From Xanthobacteraceae bacterium 501b (GTDB taxonomy: Bacteria > Pseudomonadota > Alphaproteobacteria > Rhizobiales > Xanthobacteraceae): DNA of 64,000 bases. The stretch is from positions 3,162,001 to 3,226,000 of the forward strand of contig KB899087.1 of the NCBI GenBank assembly GCA_000378025.1. The letters run 5' to 3'. Under the pieces are notes generated by a model, which was given only the letters and a program-made list of their open reading frames with translations, searched no databases and was not told the origin of the DNA. Positions 17,183 to 26,009 of this stretch are shown in pieces (position 1 is the stretch's first letter; each line of letters opens with the position of its first letter). The translations under genes were made by a program, and so were the position numbers.

Positions 17183-18235
17183 ATGGCGCCGCGTTTCGCC
17201 TCTTCCGAGCTTGTCTCCCTCGCCGAGGCCGTGCTGGCGCAGGCCGGCCTGCCGGCTGAGCCCGCCGCCGCGGTGGCGCTCGGCCTCACCGAGGCGGACC
17301 TGCTCGGCCACACCACGCACGGGCTGGCGCTGCTCGCCGATTATGTCGAGGAACTCGACAATGGCACGATGGAGCGCGAGGGCCGGCCGGAGACGATCGC
17401 CGACCAGCTCGCGGTCGCGACTTGGGACGCGCGGCGCCTGCCGGGCATCTGGACCACGCAGCTGGCGGTGGAGGACGCCACGCGACGGGCCGCCACCTTC
17501 GGCATCGGCGCCATCGCGCTGCGGCGCAGCCACCACATCGCCTGCCTCGCGGCCTTTCTGGAGGCGCCGGCGCGGGCGGGACTGCTCACCCTGGTCTATT
17601 CCTCCGACCCCAGCGACGCCCATGTCGCGCCGTTCGGCGGGCTGACCCCGGTGATGACGCCGAACCCCATCGCCGCCGGCATTCCCGCCGAGCCCGATCC
17701 GATCCTCATCGACGTCTCGACCTCGATCACCACCGCCGCCATGTGCGGGCGGGTGCGGGCCGCCGGGGGGCGCCTCAATGGGGCGTGGATCAAGGACAGC
17801 GACGGCAACGCCACCAACGACCCGGCGGCCTTCAAGGCGGGCGGCTCGATCCTGCCGATCGGCGGGCTCGACCATGGCCATAAGGGCTATGGCCTGTCGC
17901 TGATGGTGGAGGCGATGACGCAGGGGCTTGGCGGCTATGGCCGCGCCGACGCGCCGCGCGACTGGGGCGCCAGCGTGCTGGTGCTGGCGCTGTCGCCGGC
18001 GGCCTTTGGCGGGCTGGACGGCTTCACCCGCCAGACCGGCTGGCTGGCCGATGCCTGCCGCGCCTCCCGCGTGCCGGAAGGGGCGCCGCGGGTGCGGCTG
18101 CCGGGCGAGGCGGGGCTCGGCCGCAAGCGCCGCGCCCTGGCCGAGGGCGTCGTTCTGCATGACGGCATCGCCGACGATCTCGCCCGGCTCGCCCGCCGCT
18201 TTGGCCTGCCCGCCCCCACCCCGCTCGCCGATTGA
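17183..18235 (+). CDS. Ldh-family NAD(P)-dependent oxidoreductase (malate/L-lactate dehydrogenase type 2)
   Basis: A 350-residue enzyme of the Ldh_2 family, which includes L-sulfolactate, ureidoglycolate, 2,3-diketogulonate and pyrroline-2-carboxylate oxidoreductases. It has ADLLGHTTHGLALL near residue 35 with the catalytic His region, RRSHHIACLAAFLE, MTPNPIAAGIP and GHKGYGLSLMVE, all conserved in the family. It lies inside the sugar-acid operon, so it probably interconverts a 2-hydroxy and a 2-oxo acid in that pathway. The substrate cannot be told from sequence. The start is preceded by GAAGGA. Confidence 0.88.
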   Translation: MAPRFASSELVSLAEAVLAQAGLPAEPAAAVALGLTEADLLGHTTHGLALLADYVEELDNGTMEREGRPETIADQLAVATWDARRLPGIWTTQLAVEDATRRAATFGIGAIALRRSHHIACLAAFLEAPARAGLLTLVYSSDPSDAHVAPFGGLTPVMTPNPIAAGIPAEPDPILIDVSTSITTAAMCGRVRAAGGRLNGAWIKDSDGNATNDPAAFKAGGSILPIGGLDHGHKGYGLSLMVEAMTQGLGGYGRADAPRDWGASVLVLALSPAAFGGLDGFTRQTGWLADACRASRVPEGAPRVRLPGEAGLGRKRRALAEGVVLHDGIADDLARLARRFGLPAPTPLAD

Positions 18236-18254
18236 CCCTACAGGAGACCCGCCG

Positions 18255-19754
18255 ATGAGCGCCTACACATCCACCGATGCCTACCGCGCCATCGCCGGGC
18301 GTCTCATTTTGCCCGCGCGGGCCTTCATCGATGGCGACTGGACGGGTGCCGCCTCGCAGCAGGTGTTCGAGAACATCAACCCGGCGACCGGCGCTGTGCT
18401 GGGAACGGTCGCGGCCTGCGACAGCGCCGATGTCGACCGCGCGGTGAAGGCGGCGCGCCGCTCCTTCGAGGCGGGCGTGTGGTCCCGCGCCGCGCCAGAG
18501 GAGCGCAAGGCGGTGCTGCTCAAGCTCGCGGAGCTGGTGCGCGCCCATGCCGAGGAACTGGCGGTGCTGGAAAGCCTCGACAGCGGCAAGACCATCAAGG
18601 ACTGCCTGAACGAGATCGGCCACGAGGTGCCGACCTTCTTCCAGTGGTATGGCGAACTCGCGGACAAGTCGTTCGGCAAGGTGGCGCCGACCGCCGACAA
18701 GGTGGTGGCGATGATCGTGAAGGAGCCGATCGGCGTCGTAGGCCTCGTGCTGCCGTGGAATTTTCCGCTGCTGATGGCGGCGTGGAAAGTGGCGCCGGCG
18801 CTCGCCGCCGGCTGCTCGGTGGTGCTGAAGCCGGCGGAGCAGACCCCGCTCTCGGCGCTGCGCCTCGCCGAACTCGCCATCGAGGCCGGCGTGCCGCCCG
18901 GCGTGCTGAACGTGGTGCCGGGTTTCGGCGAGACGGCCGGGCAGGCGATCGGCCGGCACATGGATATCGACGCGGTGTCGTTCACCGGCTCGACTGAGGT
19001 CGGCGCCTATTTCCTGAAATACGCCAGCGAGAGCAATCTCAAGCCGGTGGGGCTGGAGATGGGCGGCAAGAGCCCGATGATCGTGCTGGACGATGCCGAT
19101 ATCGACGACACGCTTGTCTCTTCCGCCATCAACGCCGCGTTCTGGAATGGCGGGCAGAACTGCTCGGCCAATATGCGCCAGATCGTCGACCGCAAGGTGA
19201 AGGACGCCTTTCTCGACCGCGTGCTGGAAAAGACCCGCGCGCTTGTTGTGGGCGATCCGCTCGACCCGGCGACCGATCTCGGCTCGATGGTCAGCGCCGA
19301 GCACAAGGCGCGGGTGCTCTCCTATATCGCGATCGGCAAGGGCGAGGGCGCGCAGCTGCTCGCCGGCGGCGGCGCCAGCGCGGGGCTGCCGGGCGCCTTC
19401 GTCGACCCCACCGTGTTCGACAATGTCGCCCCTTCCATGCGCGTCGCCCGCGAGGAGATCTTCGGGCCGGTTCTTGGTGTCATTCCGGTCGACGGCATCG
19501 ACGAGGCGCTGGCGATCGCGCGCGACACCGATTACGGCCTGCACGCCACCATTTTCACCCGCGACATCGACAAGGCCTTCCACCTCGCCAAGCGGCTGCC
19601 CTGCGGCACGGTGGCGATCAACGGCTTCAGCGAGGGCAATGTGACCACGCCCTTCGGCGGCTACAAGCGCTCGGGCTCAACCGCACGCGACAATGGCACC
19701 GAGGCGATGGACCAATATCTGCAGACCAAGACGATCTGGCTGTCGCTGCGGTGA
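18255..19754 (+). CDS. NAD(P)-dependent aldehyde dehydrogenase
   Basis: A 499-residue aldehyde dehydrogenase. It shows the cofactor region PWNFPLLMAAWKVAPALAAG in pieces, SFTGSTEVG, general-base Glu268 in LEMGGKSP and catalytic Cys303 in GGQNCSAN. Length and motifs resemble PuuC/betaine-aldehyde-type enzymes. CAGGAG lies eight bases before the ATG, which ends the preceding intergenic gap of 19 bases. As the last gene of the sugar-acid operon it would oxidise a terminal semialdehyde, possibly 2-oxoglutarate semialdehyde to 2-oxoglutarate. It is the only aldehyde dehydrogenase in the window, so it could also serve the hydroxyproline genes. Confidence 0.93.
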   Translation: MSAYTSTDAYRAIAGRLILPARAFIDGDWTGAASQQVFENINPATGAVLGTVAACDSADVDRAVKAARRSFEAGVWSRAAPEERKAVLLKLAELVRAHAEELAVLESLDSGKTIKDCLNEIGHEVPTFFQWYGELADKSFGKVAPTADKVVAMIVKEPIGVVGLVLPWNFPLLMAAWKVAPALAAGCSVVLKPAEQTPLSALRLAELAIEAGVPPGVLNVVPGFGETAGQAIGRHMDIDAVSFTGSTEVGAYFLKYASESNLKPVGLEMGGKSPMIVLDDADIDDTLVSSAINAAFWNGGQNCSANMRQIVDRKVKDAFLDRVLEKTRALVVGDPLDPATDLGSMVSAEHKARVLSYIAIGKGEGAQLLAGGGASAGLPGAFVDPTVFDNVAPSMRVAREEIFGPVLGVIPVDGIDEALAIARDTDYGLHATIFTRDIDKAFHLAKRLPCGTVAINGFSEGNVTTPFGGYKRSGSTARDNGTEAMDQYLQTKTIWLSLR

Positions 19755-20327
19755 GGTGAGCCGGTCTCGGCCAGGACAACTGAACCAAGACGGCGGAACC
19801 CCGCCCGGGCGCGCGGCCGATCCGTGATTCGTCGAAGCGGCGCGCCCGTGCCACCTCACTATCGGCGACGGGCCATCGGCGCGGGGGCGAACCCGCCCGC
19901 GCCGGCGCTCTCCCGGGGGCCGGAGGGCGCCGCCTTCGGAGCCCCGGGCCGCAAACCCGCGGCGGCGGCGCGCCCCTTGACCGTCAAGACCTCCAAAACC
20001 TTACATTTCCTCGCATTTCGCCCATCCATGGCGCGCGCCGGGCGGGCGCGACTGCCATTGTTTGTAATTATTAAATTTTGACTGTATTGGCTTTATTTTA
20101 GACATGCCAAACTGCTTCTGTTTGGAATCGATATAAGAGATTCCCTAGTTTTTAAGTTATATAAATCGAATGGATACGTGATTTGACTCAAGTATTTACT
20201 TAAATTAACCCTCCTCGCTCGAAATCAACTCAGCGTTCGGCACCGGCCGGACAGGGATGCGGGCGCCCGGTGCCCGCCGGGGAAAATCGTGTCGTCCGGC
20301 GGACGCGCGATTCGGGGATGGACACAG
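19755..20327. other. Intergenic region with GC hairpin and AT-rich promoter island
   Basis: No gene seen in 573 bp. The first part is GC-rich and contains a perfect 8-bp stem (GGCGCGGG 19878-19885 with CCCGCGCC 19896-19903), possibly terminating the catabolic operon. The part from about 20050 to 20215 is sharply AT-rich, unlike the rest of the window, and should hold the promoter of the heme receptor. In it CCAAAC (20107-20112) and GTTTGG (20120-20125) form an inverted repeat with a 7-base spacer, a candidate operator. I could not match a Fur, Irr or RirA consensus by eye. Confidence 0.6.
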
Positions 20328-22559
20328 ATGCGCAAGACCGACCGGGGCTCGTCCCGTCTCTCGACAGTCGCGCGGACGGCAGGGCTGGGCGTCTCCTGGC
20401 TCGCTTTGCTGGCCGCCGCGCCGGCAATGGCGCAGGAGGCGGCCGCGCAGTCCCCGGCCTCCAGCGCCGCCGTGGTCGAGACGGACGAGTTCGTCGAGCT
20501 CGACCCGATCACCGTCGTCGCCACCCGCACCGCCGAAAGCTGGATCGACACGCTGGCGGGCGTCACCGTTCGCCGCTCGGCGCAGCTGGAAACGCTGATG
20601 CCCGAGCGCACCGCGGACCTGTTCCAGGGCATGCCCGGCACCACCGCGATCCAGAACGCCAATACCAGCCAGACGCAGATCAATATTCGCGGCCTGCAGG
20701 ATTTCGGCCGCGTGGCGGTGATCGTCGACGGCGCCCGGCAGAACTTCAACCAGCTCGGCCATGCCGGTGCCGGCGGCTTCTTCATTGAGCCCGGCCTCAT
20801 CGCCGATGTCGACGTGGTGCGCGGCCCGGTGTCGAACATCTACGGTTCGGGCGCCATTGGCGGCGTCGTCACTATGCGGACCAAGGACGCCGACGACATC
20901 ATCGCCCCCGGCCAGAGCTGGGGCGTCGAGGCCACCGGCGAAGCTGCCGGCAACGGGTTCATGGGCTATGGCTCGGTGCTCGGCGCGGCGAAGGTCGGCC
21001 AGAATGTCGACCTGTTCATCGGCGGCACCTATCGCGAGGCCGACAATTACCATGACGGCAATGGCGACGTGGTGCCCGACAGCGGCTTCGAGACCTGGAC
21101 CGGCATCGCCAAGGCGACCTTCCGGCCGGTCGAGTTCCACGAGATCAAGCTGACCGCGCTGAACTACGACACCCAGTTCACCACCAGCGCCGACGCCAAC
21201 GCCTCCACCTCCTACAGCACCCAGGCGACCAACCGCACGGTGACGGCGAACTGGAACTACCAGAACCCCGAGGACAATCTGTTCGACTGGCGCAGCTCGG
21301 TCTACTGGAACCAGGTCGACCAGGACCAGGTGAAGGTTTCCGGTTCGTCCAACCCGATCACCGGCGCGGTGGGCGATCCGCGCAGCTTCGTCATCGACAC
21401 GGTGGGCTTCGACGCCAACAATACCAGCCGCTTTGATGCCGCCGGCTGGAACAACGCCATCACCTTCGGCGGCGACTATTTCGAGGACAAGATCGACAAC
21501 ACCGACGATTACGGCTTCGGCGAGGGCTATAATCCCTCGGGCGATCGCGGGGTCGGCGGCGCCTTCGTGCAGTGGAAGGCCAACTATTCCACCTGGCTGG
21601 AGGCCATCGCGGCGCTTCGCTACGATGCCTATTCGCTCAATTCCGACGATGGCGGCACCAGCGGCGAACGGCTCTCGCCGAAATTCACCCTTGGCGTCAC
21701 CCCCTGGTCGTGGCTGACCCTCTACGGCACCTATGCCGAGGGCTACCGCGCCCCCACCGTGACCGAGGCGCTGGTCTCCGGCCCGCACCCGCTGCCGTTC
21801 AACACCGGCGGCACGATGTTCTACTTCCTGCCCAATCCCGGCCTTGAGGCCGAAATCGGCAAGAACAAGGAAGTCGGCATCAACATCAAGAAGGACGATC
21901 TGTTCGTTACGGGCGACAAGCTGCGCGCCAAGCTCAATTACTATCAGAATGACGTCGAGAACTATATCGAACTGGTCGAGTTCGGTGACTCCACCGGCAC
22001 GATCTGCCCCATTCCCGGCCGGCCGACCACCTGCTTCCCCTATAATTGGGGCGTGCCCGGCTATGCGCAGTACCAGAACGTGCAGGAAGCGCGGCTGAAG
22101 GGCTTCGAGTTCGAGGGCACCTATGACGCGCGCAAATGGTTCCTCGGCCTCGCCGGCCAGATCTCGGAAGGCGAAGTCACGGCCGGCCTCTATGCCGGGC
22201 AGCCGCTGTCGAGCATCCAGCCGGACCAGGTCACGGCGACGCTCGGCTTCCGCTTCCTGGAGGAAAAGCTGACGGTCGCCGTGCGCTGGACCGCCGTCGC
22301 CGCCGTCACCGCCTCCGACCTGCCGACCGATTCGGTGTTCGAGCCGACGGACAGCTTCAACCTGGTCAGCGTCTATGCCGGCTACCAGCCGAACGCGAAC
22401 ACGCTGTGGCGGCTCTCGGTGGAAAACCTGCTGGACGAGCAATACACCCAGTATGAGAACTTCCTGCCGAGCGCCGGCCTCACCGTGAAGGCCGCCCTGA
22501 CCATGCGTTTCGGCGGCGGCGAGATCGCCTCGGTCGCAGACCCGCTTTATGTGAAGTGA
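20328..22559 (+). CDS. TonB-dependent heme/hemoglobin receptor
   Basis: A 743-residue outer-membrane gated channel. The signal peptide (1-35, cleavage after APAMA) is followed by a TonB-box-like segment ELDPITVVATRTAE, a plug domain (GMPGTTAIQNANTSQTQINIRG; VRGPVSNIYGSGAIGG) and a 22-strand barrel ending FGGGE..YVK. The barrel holds YRAP and PNPGLE, close to the FRAP and NPNL motifs of heme receptors. I take the ATG at 20328 over an upstream GTG because it starts a proper signal peptide and has GGGGATGG upstream. It is followed after 52 bases by a heme oxygenase, supporting heme as ligand. Confidence 0.92.
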   Translation: MRKTDRGSSRLSTVARTAGLGVSWLALLAAAPAMAQEAAAQSPASSAAVVETDEFVELDPITVVATRTAESWIDTLAGVTVRRSAQLETLMPERTADLFQGMPGTTAIQNANTSQTQINIRGLQDFGRVAVIVDGARQNFNQLGHAGAGGFFIEPGLIADVDVVRGPVSNIYGSGAIGGVVTMRTKDADDIIAPGQSWGVEATGEAAGNGFMGYGSVLGAAKVGQNVDLFIGGTYREADNYHDGNGDVVPDSGFETWTGIAKATFRPVEFHEIKLTALNYDTQFTTSADANASTSYSTQATNRTVTANWNYQNPEDNLFDWRSSVYWNQVDQDQVKVSGSSNPITGAVGDPRSFVIDTVGFDANNTSRFDAAGWNNAITFGGDYFEDKIDNTDDYGFGEGYNPSGDRGVGGAFVQWKANYSTWLEAIAALRYDAYSLNSDDGGTSGERLSPKFTLGVTPWSWLTLYGTYAEGYRAPTVTEALVSGPHPLPFNTGGTMFYFLPNPGLEAEIGKNKEVGINIKKDDLFVTGDKLRAKLNYYQNDVENYIELVEFGDSTGTICPIPGRPTTCFPYNWGVPGYAQYQNVQEARLKGFEFEGTYDARKWFLGLAGQISEGEVTAGLYAGQPLSSIQPDQVTATLGFRFLEEKLTVAVRWTAVAAVTASDLPTDSVFEPTDSFNLVSVYAGYQPNANTLWRLSVENLLDEQYTQYENFLPSAGLTVKAALTMRFGGGEIASVADPLYVK

Positions 22560-22611
22560 AACGTTTTCAAAGAGCGTGCCCGCCGGCCTGGCGGGATGAG
22601 AGGAGCACGAT

Positions 22612-23196
22612 ATGTCGATAGCCACGGATGTGGAGGCACCCAACCGCGCCAAGCGCCTCAAGGCTGCATCCACAGCCGCGCATGAGCGGGTGGATTCGGG
22701 CGTCATGCAGGCCGCCCCCTTCGCCGACAGCGCGAATTACCAGCGTTTCCTGCGCTTCCAGTACCATCTGCACCGTCGCGTCGAGACGCTCTACGCCGAT
22801 GCAGAGCTGCAGGAATTGCTGCCGGATCTCGCCGAGCGCTCGCGTCTGGCGGCGCTGGAGCAGGACTTCGCCGATCTCGGCCTGACACCGCCGGAAGCCC
22901 CGCTCGGCCCGACACTGGAGCGGCCCGAGGCGTTCGGCTGGCTCTATGTCGTCGAGGGCTCCAACATGGGCGCCGCCATTCTTGCCAAGGAAGCGGCCAA
23001 GCTCGGCTTCACCGCCGAGCATGGCGCGCGCCACCTCGCCGGCCATCCCGAGGGACGGGCGCTGCACTGGCGCCGCTTCACCGCCGCGCTTAACGAGGCC
23101 GAGCTGACATCCGAGGAAGAGGCGCGGCTGGAGGCGGCCGCCAACGCCGCTTTCAGCCATGTCGAGGCGCTGGTCGGCCGCGAGCTCGCCTCCTAG
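22612..23196 (+). CDS. Biliverdin-producing heme oxygenase
   Basis: A 194-residue all-helical heme oxygenase that opens imported heme to biliverdin, CO and iron in the cytoplasm. The proximal ligand His lies in STAAHERVDS (about residue 24), and the distal helix is seen as WLYVVEGSNMGAAILAK, with glycines over the heme. The form is close to the bacterial BphO/PigA/HemO group. AGAGGAGC precedes the ATG. It shares an operon with the heme receptor, and the two converge on hmuTUV, so the locus imports and degrades heme for iron. The biliverdin could also feed a phytochrome, but no phytochrome gene is in the window. Confidence 0.92.
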   Translation: MSIATDVEAPNRAKRLKAASTAAHERVDSGVMQAAPFADSANYQRFLRFQYHLHRRVETLYADAELQELLPDLAERSRLAALEQDFADLGLTPPEAPLGPTLERPEAFGWLYVVEGSNMGAAILAKEAAKLGFTAEHGARHLAGHPEGRALHWRRFTAALNEAELTSEEEARLEAAANAAFSHVEALVGRELAS

Positions 23197-23222
23197 CGCG
23201 GACGCCACCGCACCCGCCGCCT

Positions 23223-23987
23223 TCAGGCCCGCGAGGCGGCCTGCGGCAAGAGGAAGGGCGTGGGCGGTGCCCAGCCGACGCGCACCTTCACGCCATAGAG
23301 CTCGGCGATACGGGCATCGGTGAGCACCTGCGCCGGCGTGCCCCGCGCGGCGACGCAGCCCTGTTTCAGCGCGACAATCTCGTCCGCCACCATGGCGGCG
23401 AGGTTGAGATCGTGCAGCACGGCGAGCACGCCCACCCCTTCACCCGCCAGGTCCCGTATCAGCCGCAGCACCAGCAATTGCTGGGCAAGGTCGAGGCTGG
23501 CGGTCGGCTCGTCGAGCAGCAGATAGCCCGGCCCCTCGCCACCCTGCAGCTGCACCAGGGCGCGGGCAAGCTGCACGCGCTGCCTCTCGCCGCCGGAGAG
23601 AGGGTCATAGCTGTGGCCCGCCATCCCGGCGAGTTCGACCCGCGCCAGCGCCCTTCGGATACGCGCCGCGCTGTCGCGGCCGGGGGTGGCGCCAATGCCG
23701 ACGACTTCCTCGACGGTGAAGGGAAAGGCGACATGCACGCTCTGCGGCAGCACCGCCCGCAGCCGTGCCAGCCGCGCCGGCTTCAGCCCGGCAAGATCGA
23801 CGCCGTCGAGCGTCACCTGCCCGCGCTGCGGCCGCCGCTCGCCCGCCAGCACCTTGAACAGCGTCGATTTGCCGGCGCCGTTCGGGCCGATCAGCACGGT
23901 GACATGGCCGGGGCGGATGTCGACCGAGGCGCCGTCCAGCAGCGTGCGGCCACTGAGGGCAACGCCTATGTCACGCGCGCGGTACAT
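23223..23987 (-). CDS. hmuV: Heme ABC transporter ATP-binding protein
   Basis: A 254-residue FepC/BtuD-type ATPase with Walker A GPNGAGKST, signature LSGGERQRVQLARAL, Walker B YLLLDEPTASLD and His-switch VLHDLNLAA. The length and the start MYRARDIGVALSGRTLLDGASV fit HmuV. It follows hmuU with a four-base gap in the order T-U-V and would power heme import across the inner membrane. The gene ends only 26 bases from the convergent heme oxygenase gene. Confidence 0.92.
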   Translation of the reverse strand: MYRARDIGVALSGRTLLDGASVDIRPGHVTVLIGPNGAGKSTLFKVLAGERRPQRGQVTLDGVDLAGLKPARLARLRAVLPQSVHVAFPFTVEEVVGIGATPGRDSAARIRRALARVELAGMAGHSYDPLSGGERQRVQLARALVQLQGGEGPGYLLLDEPTASLDLAQQLLVLRLIRDLAGEGVGVLAVLHDLNLAAMVADEIVALKQGCVAARGTPAQVLTDARIAELYGVKVRVGWAPPTPFLLPQAASRA

Positions 23988-23991
23988 CGGC

Positions 23992-25080
23992 TCACCCCAT
24001 CAGCGCCGCGCGCTTGCGCAGCAGCAGCCAGAGGAAGAACGGCGCGCCGAAGCCGGCGGTGACGACGCCGAGCGGCAGTTCCGCCGGGCTGACAAGGGTG
24101 CGCGCCACCACATCCGCCCCGAGCAGCAGCGCCCCGCCGAGCAGGCCGGCGCAGGGCAGCAGCAGGCGATGGCCGGGGCCGAACATCAGGCGGATGAGAT
24201 GGGGCACGACAAGGCCGACAAAGCCGATCACGCCCGCCACCGCCACCGAGGCCCCCGCGCCGGCGGCGATGCCGAGAATGGCGAGCCACTTGGCGCGCTG
24301 CACATCGATGCCGACATGGAACGCCTCCGCCTCGCCGAGCGCCAGCGCGTCAAGAGCGCGGGCCAGCCGGGTGCAGATCACCGCCAGCAGCCCCATGAAG
24401 GGCAGCGCCGCCGCCACCTTCTGCCAGGTGGCGCCGCCGAGCGAGCCGAAGGACCAGAAGGTGAAGTCGCGCAATTGCTGGTCCGACGCCACGAAGACCG
24501 TGAGGCCGGTGCCGGCGGCGGCCAGAGCGGCGATCGCGATGCCGGCAAACAGCATGGTGACGACAGAGGTCCGCCCCTCATGGGTGGAGATGGCATAGAG
24601 CGCCACCGTGGCGATGAGCGCGCCGCAGAAGGCCATGAGCGGCAGGCCGGCATCGGCAAGAGCCGGCGGCAGATAGAAAGCGAGCGACCCACCGGCGACG
24701 ATCCACACCGCCGCCGCCAGCGCCGCGCCGTTGGAAATACCGATCAGCCCGGGATCGGCCAGCGGGTTGCGGAAAATCCCCTGCGTCACCGCGCCGGCCA
24801 GCGCGATGCCGCCGCCGACCAGCAGGCCGAGCAGGGTGCGCGGCAGGCGTACATCGAGCACGATCACCGCCTCGCGCAGCGCCGCCCCGCTCGCCCGCTC
24901 GCCGCGCAGGGCCGCGGCCAGGATCTCCACGATCCGTCCCGGGGCGATCGTCACCGGCCCGATCGCCAGCGAGGCGAGGAAGGCGGCAACGACCAGCACG
25001 GTGCAGAGGCCCAGCGCGAGCAGCGTCCGCCGCGGCCGGTGCGCCCGCAGCTCCGTGGCGGTCGGGACGGCCATGCTCAC
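23992..25080 (-). CDS. hmuU: Heme ABC transporter permease (FecCD family)
   Basis: A 362-residue FecCD permease with about ten membrane segments. It carries the conserved pieces LGLLVGGGIALAGAVTQGIFRNPLADPGLIGISNGAALAA (read in parts), IGFVGLVVPHLIR and LGVVTAGFGAPFFLWLL. Its ATG overlaps the hmuT stop (ATGA), so the two are translationally coupled. It forms the inner-membrane heme channel with HmuV. The family also includes siderophore and cobalamin permeases; heme is inferred from the neighbours. Confidence 0.92.
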   Translation of the reverse strand: MSMAVPTATELRAHRPRRTLLALGLCTVLVVAAFLASLAIGPVTIAPGRIVEILAAALRGERASGAALREAVIVLDVRLPRTLLGLLVGGGIALAGAVTQGIFRNPLADPGLIGISNGAALAAAVWIVAGGSLAFYLPPALADAGLPLMAFCGALIATVALYAISTHEGRTSVVTMLFAGIAIAALAAAGTGLTVFVASDQQLRDFTFWSFGSLGGATWQKVAAALPFMGLLAVICTRLARALDALALGEAEAFHVGIDVQRAKWLAILGIAAGAGASVAVAGVIGFVGLVVPHLIRLMFGPGHRLLLPCAGLLGGALLLGADVVARTLVSPAELPLGVVTAGFGAPFFLWLLLRKRAALMG

Positions 25081-26009
25081 GGCGTGCCGGGCGCGGCGGA
25101 AGCGTGGGCCGGAAGCGCCGGCAAGGCCAGCTCGGGATAGATCAACGCGGCGAGATCACGCGCCGCCTGCGGCGTGCGCGGCCCGAAGCTCAGGAGATAG
25201 CCACCATCCATGCGGTAAAACCGACCGGCCGTCATCGCGGAGGTACCGGCAAAGGCCGGCATCGCCTTCACCGCGTCGTCGGTCAGCGCGTGGTTCTGGT
25301 CCTTCATCAGCACGATGGCGTAGGGATCGGCGCCCAGCACCGCCTCGCCCACCGCCGGCTTGTAGCCGTTGAGCGCCGCCATCGCATTGGTGACGCCGGC
25401 GAGTTCAAACATCGCCTGCGCCCCGGTGCCGGCCCCGCCGACAACCGGCGCCGCGCCGGAGGCCGACAGCACGAACACCGCGCTGCGCGGCGCGGGGATG
25501 CGGGCGCGGATCTGCGCCAGCGCCGCGAAATCCGCCGCCACCGCGCGCGCCAGCTCTTCGCCGCGCTCCGGCACGCCGGCCAGCGCCGCAATGCGCCGTA
25601 TGTTGGCGAGAATGCCGGCCTCGTCGCGCGCCTCGGGAAGCGTCTCAAAGGGAATAGCGGCGCCCTTCAGCACCTTCACCGCGTCCGGCGGGCCGGCGCC
25701 GTCGAGGGCGATGATGAGATCCGGGCCGACCGACAGCACGCCTTCCGGCGACAGGGCGCGGAGATAGCCGACATTGGGCTTGTCGGCCAAAGCGCGGGGC
25801 GGATAGGTGCTCGACGTGTCGACTGCGACCACCCGGTCCTCCAGCCCCAGCGCATACAGCGTCTCGGTCACGGCGCCACCAATCGCCAGGATGCGCTGGG
25901 GCGACGCGGCGGAAGCGCCCCACGCCGGAAGCCCGCCGCCCGCAGAAGCCACGGCCAGCATCAGCAGGACCGCCGTCAGGGCCTTTTGGATCATTACGCG
26001 CCGCAGCAT
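25077..26009 (-). CDS. hmuT: Periplasmic heme-binding protein
   Basis: A 310-residue Peripla_BP_2 protein. The signal peptide ends near GASAASP (about residue 37), and the mature protein starts QRILAIGGAVTETLYALGLEDRVVAVDTSSTYPP in parts, with Tyr in STYPP at the position of the heme ligand of ShuT/HmuT. Later segments GPDLIIAL and LGADPYAIVLM are family features. I choose the ATG at 26009 (AAGTGAG upstream); an ATG at 25994 is possible. It is the first gene of hmuTUV and carries heme from the receptor to HmuU. No HmuS-type heme chaperone gene is nearby. Confidence 0.88.
   Translation of the reverse strand: MLRRVMIQKALTAVLLMLAVASAGGGLPAWGASAASPQRILAIGGAVTETLYALGLEDRVVAVDTSSTYPPRALADKPNVGYLRALSPEGVLSVGPDLIIALDGAGPPDAVKVLKGAAIPFETLPEARDEAGILANIRRIAALAGVPERGEELARAVAADFAALAQIRARIPAPRSAVFVLSASGAAPVVGGAGTGAQAMFELAGVTNAMAALNGYKPAVGEAVLGADPYAIVLMKDQNHALTDDAVKAMPAFAGTSAMTAGRFYRMDGGYLLSFGPRTPQAARDLAALIYPELALPALPAHASAAPGTP

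Noticed and set aside
20160-20205. Classic Irr (ICE), RirA or Fur box before the heme receptor
   Set aside because: TGATTTGACTCA and neighbouring sequences were inspected, but spacing and bases do not fit the consensus sites.
20205-22706. Very long open frame on the minus strand opposite the TonB receptor
   Set aside because: High-GC shadow frame: repetitive His/Gly/Asp/Val-rich translation, no domain, no ribosome site, and exactly overlaid on a well-supported receptor gene.
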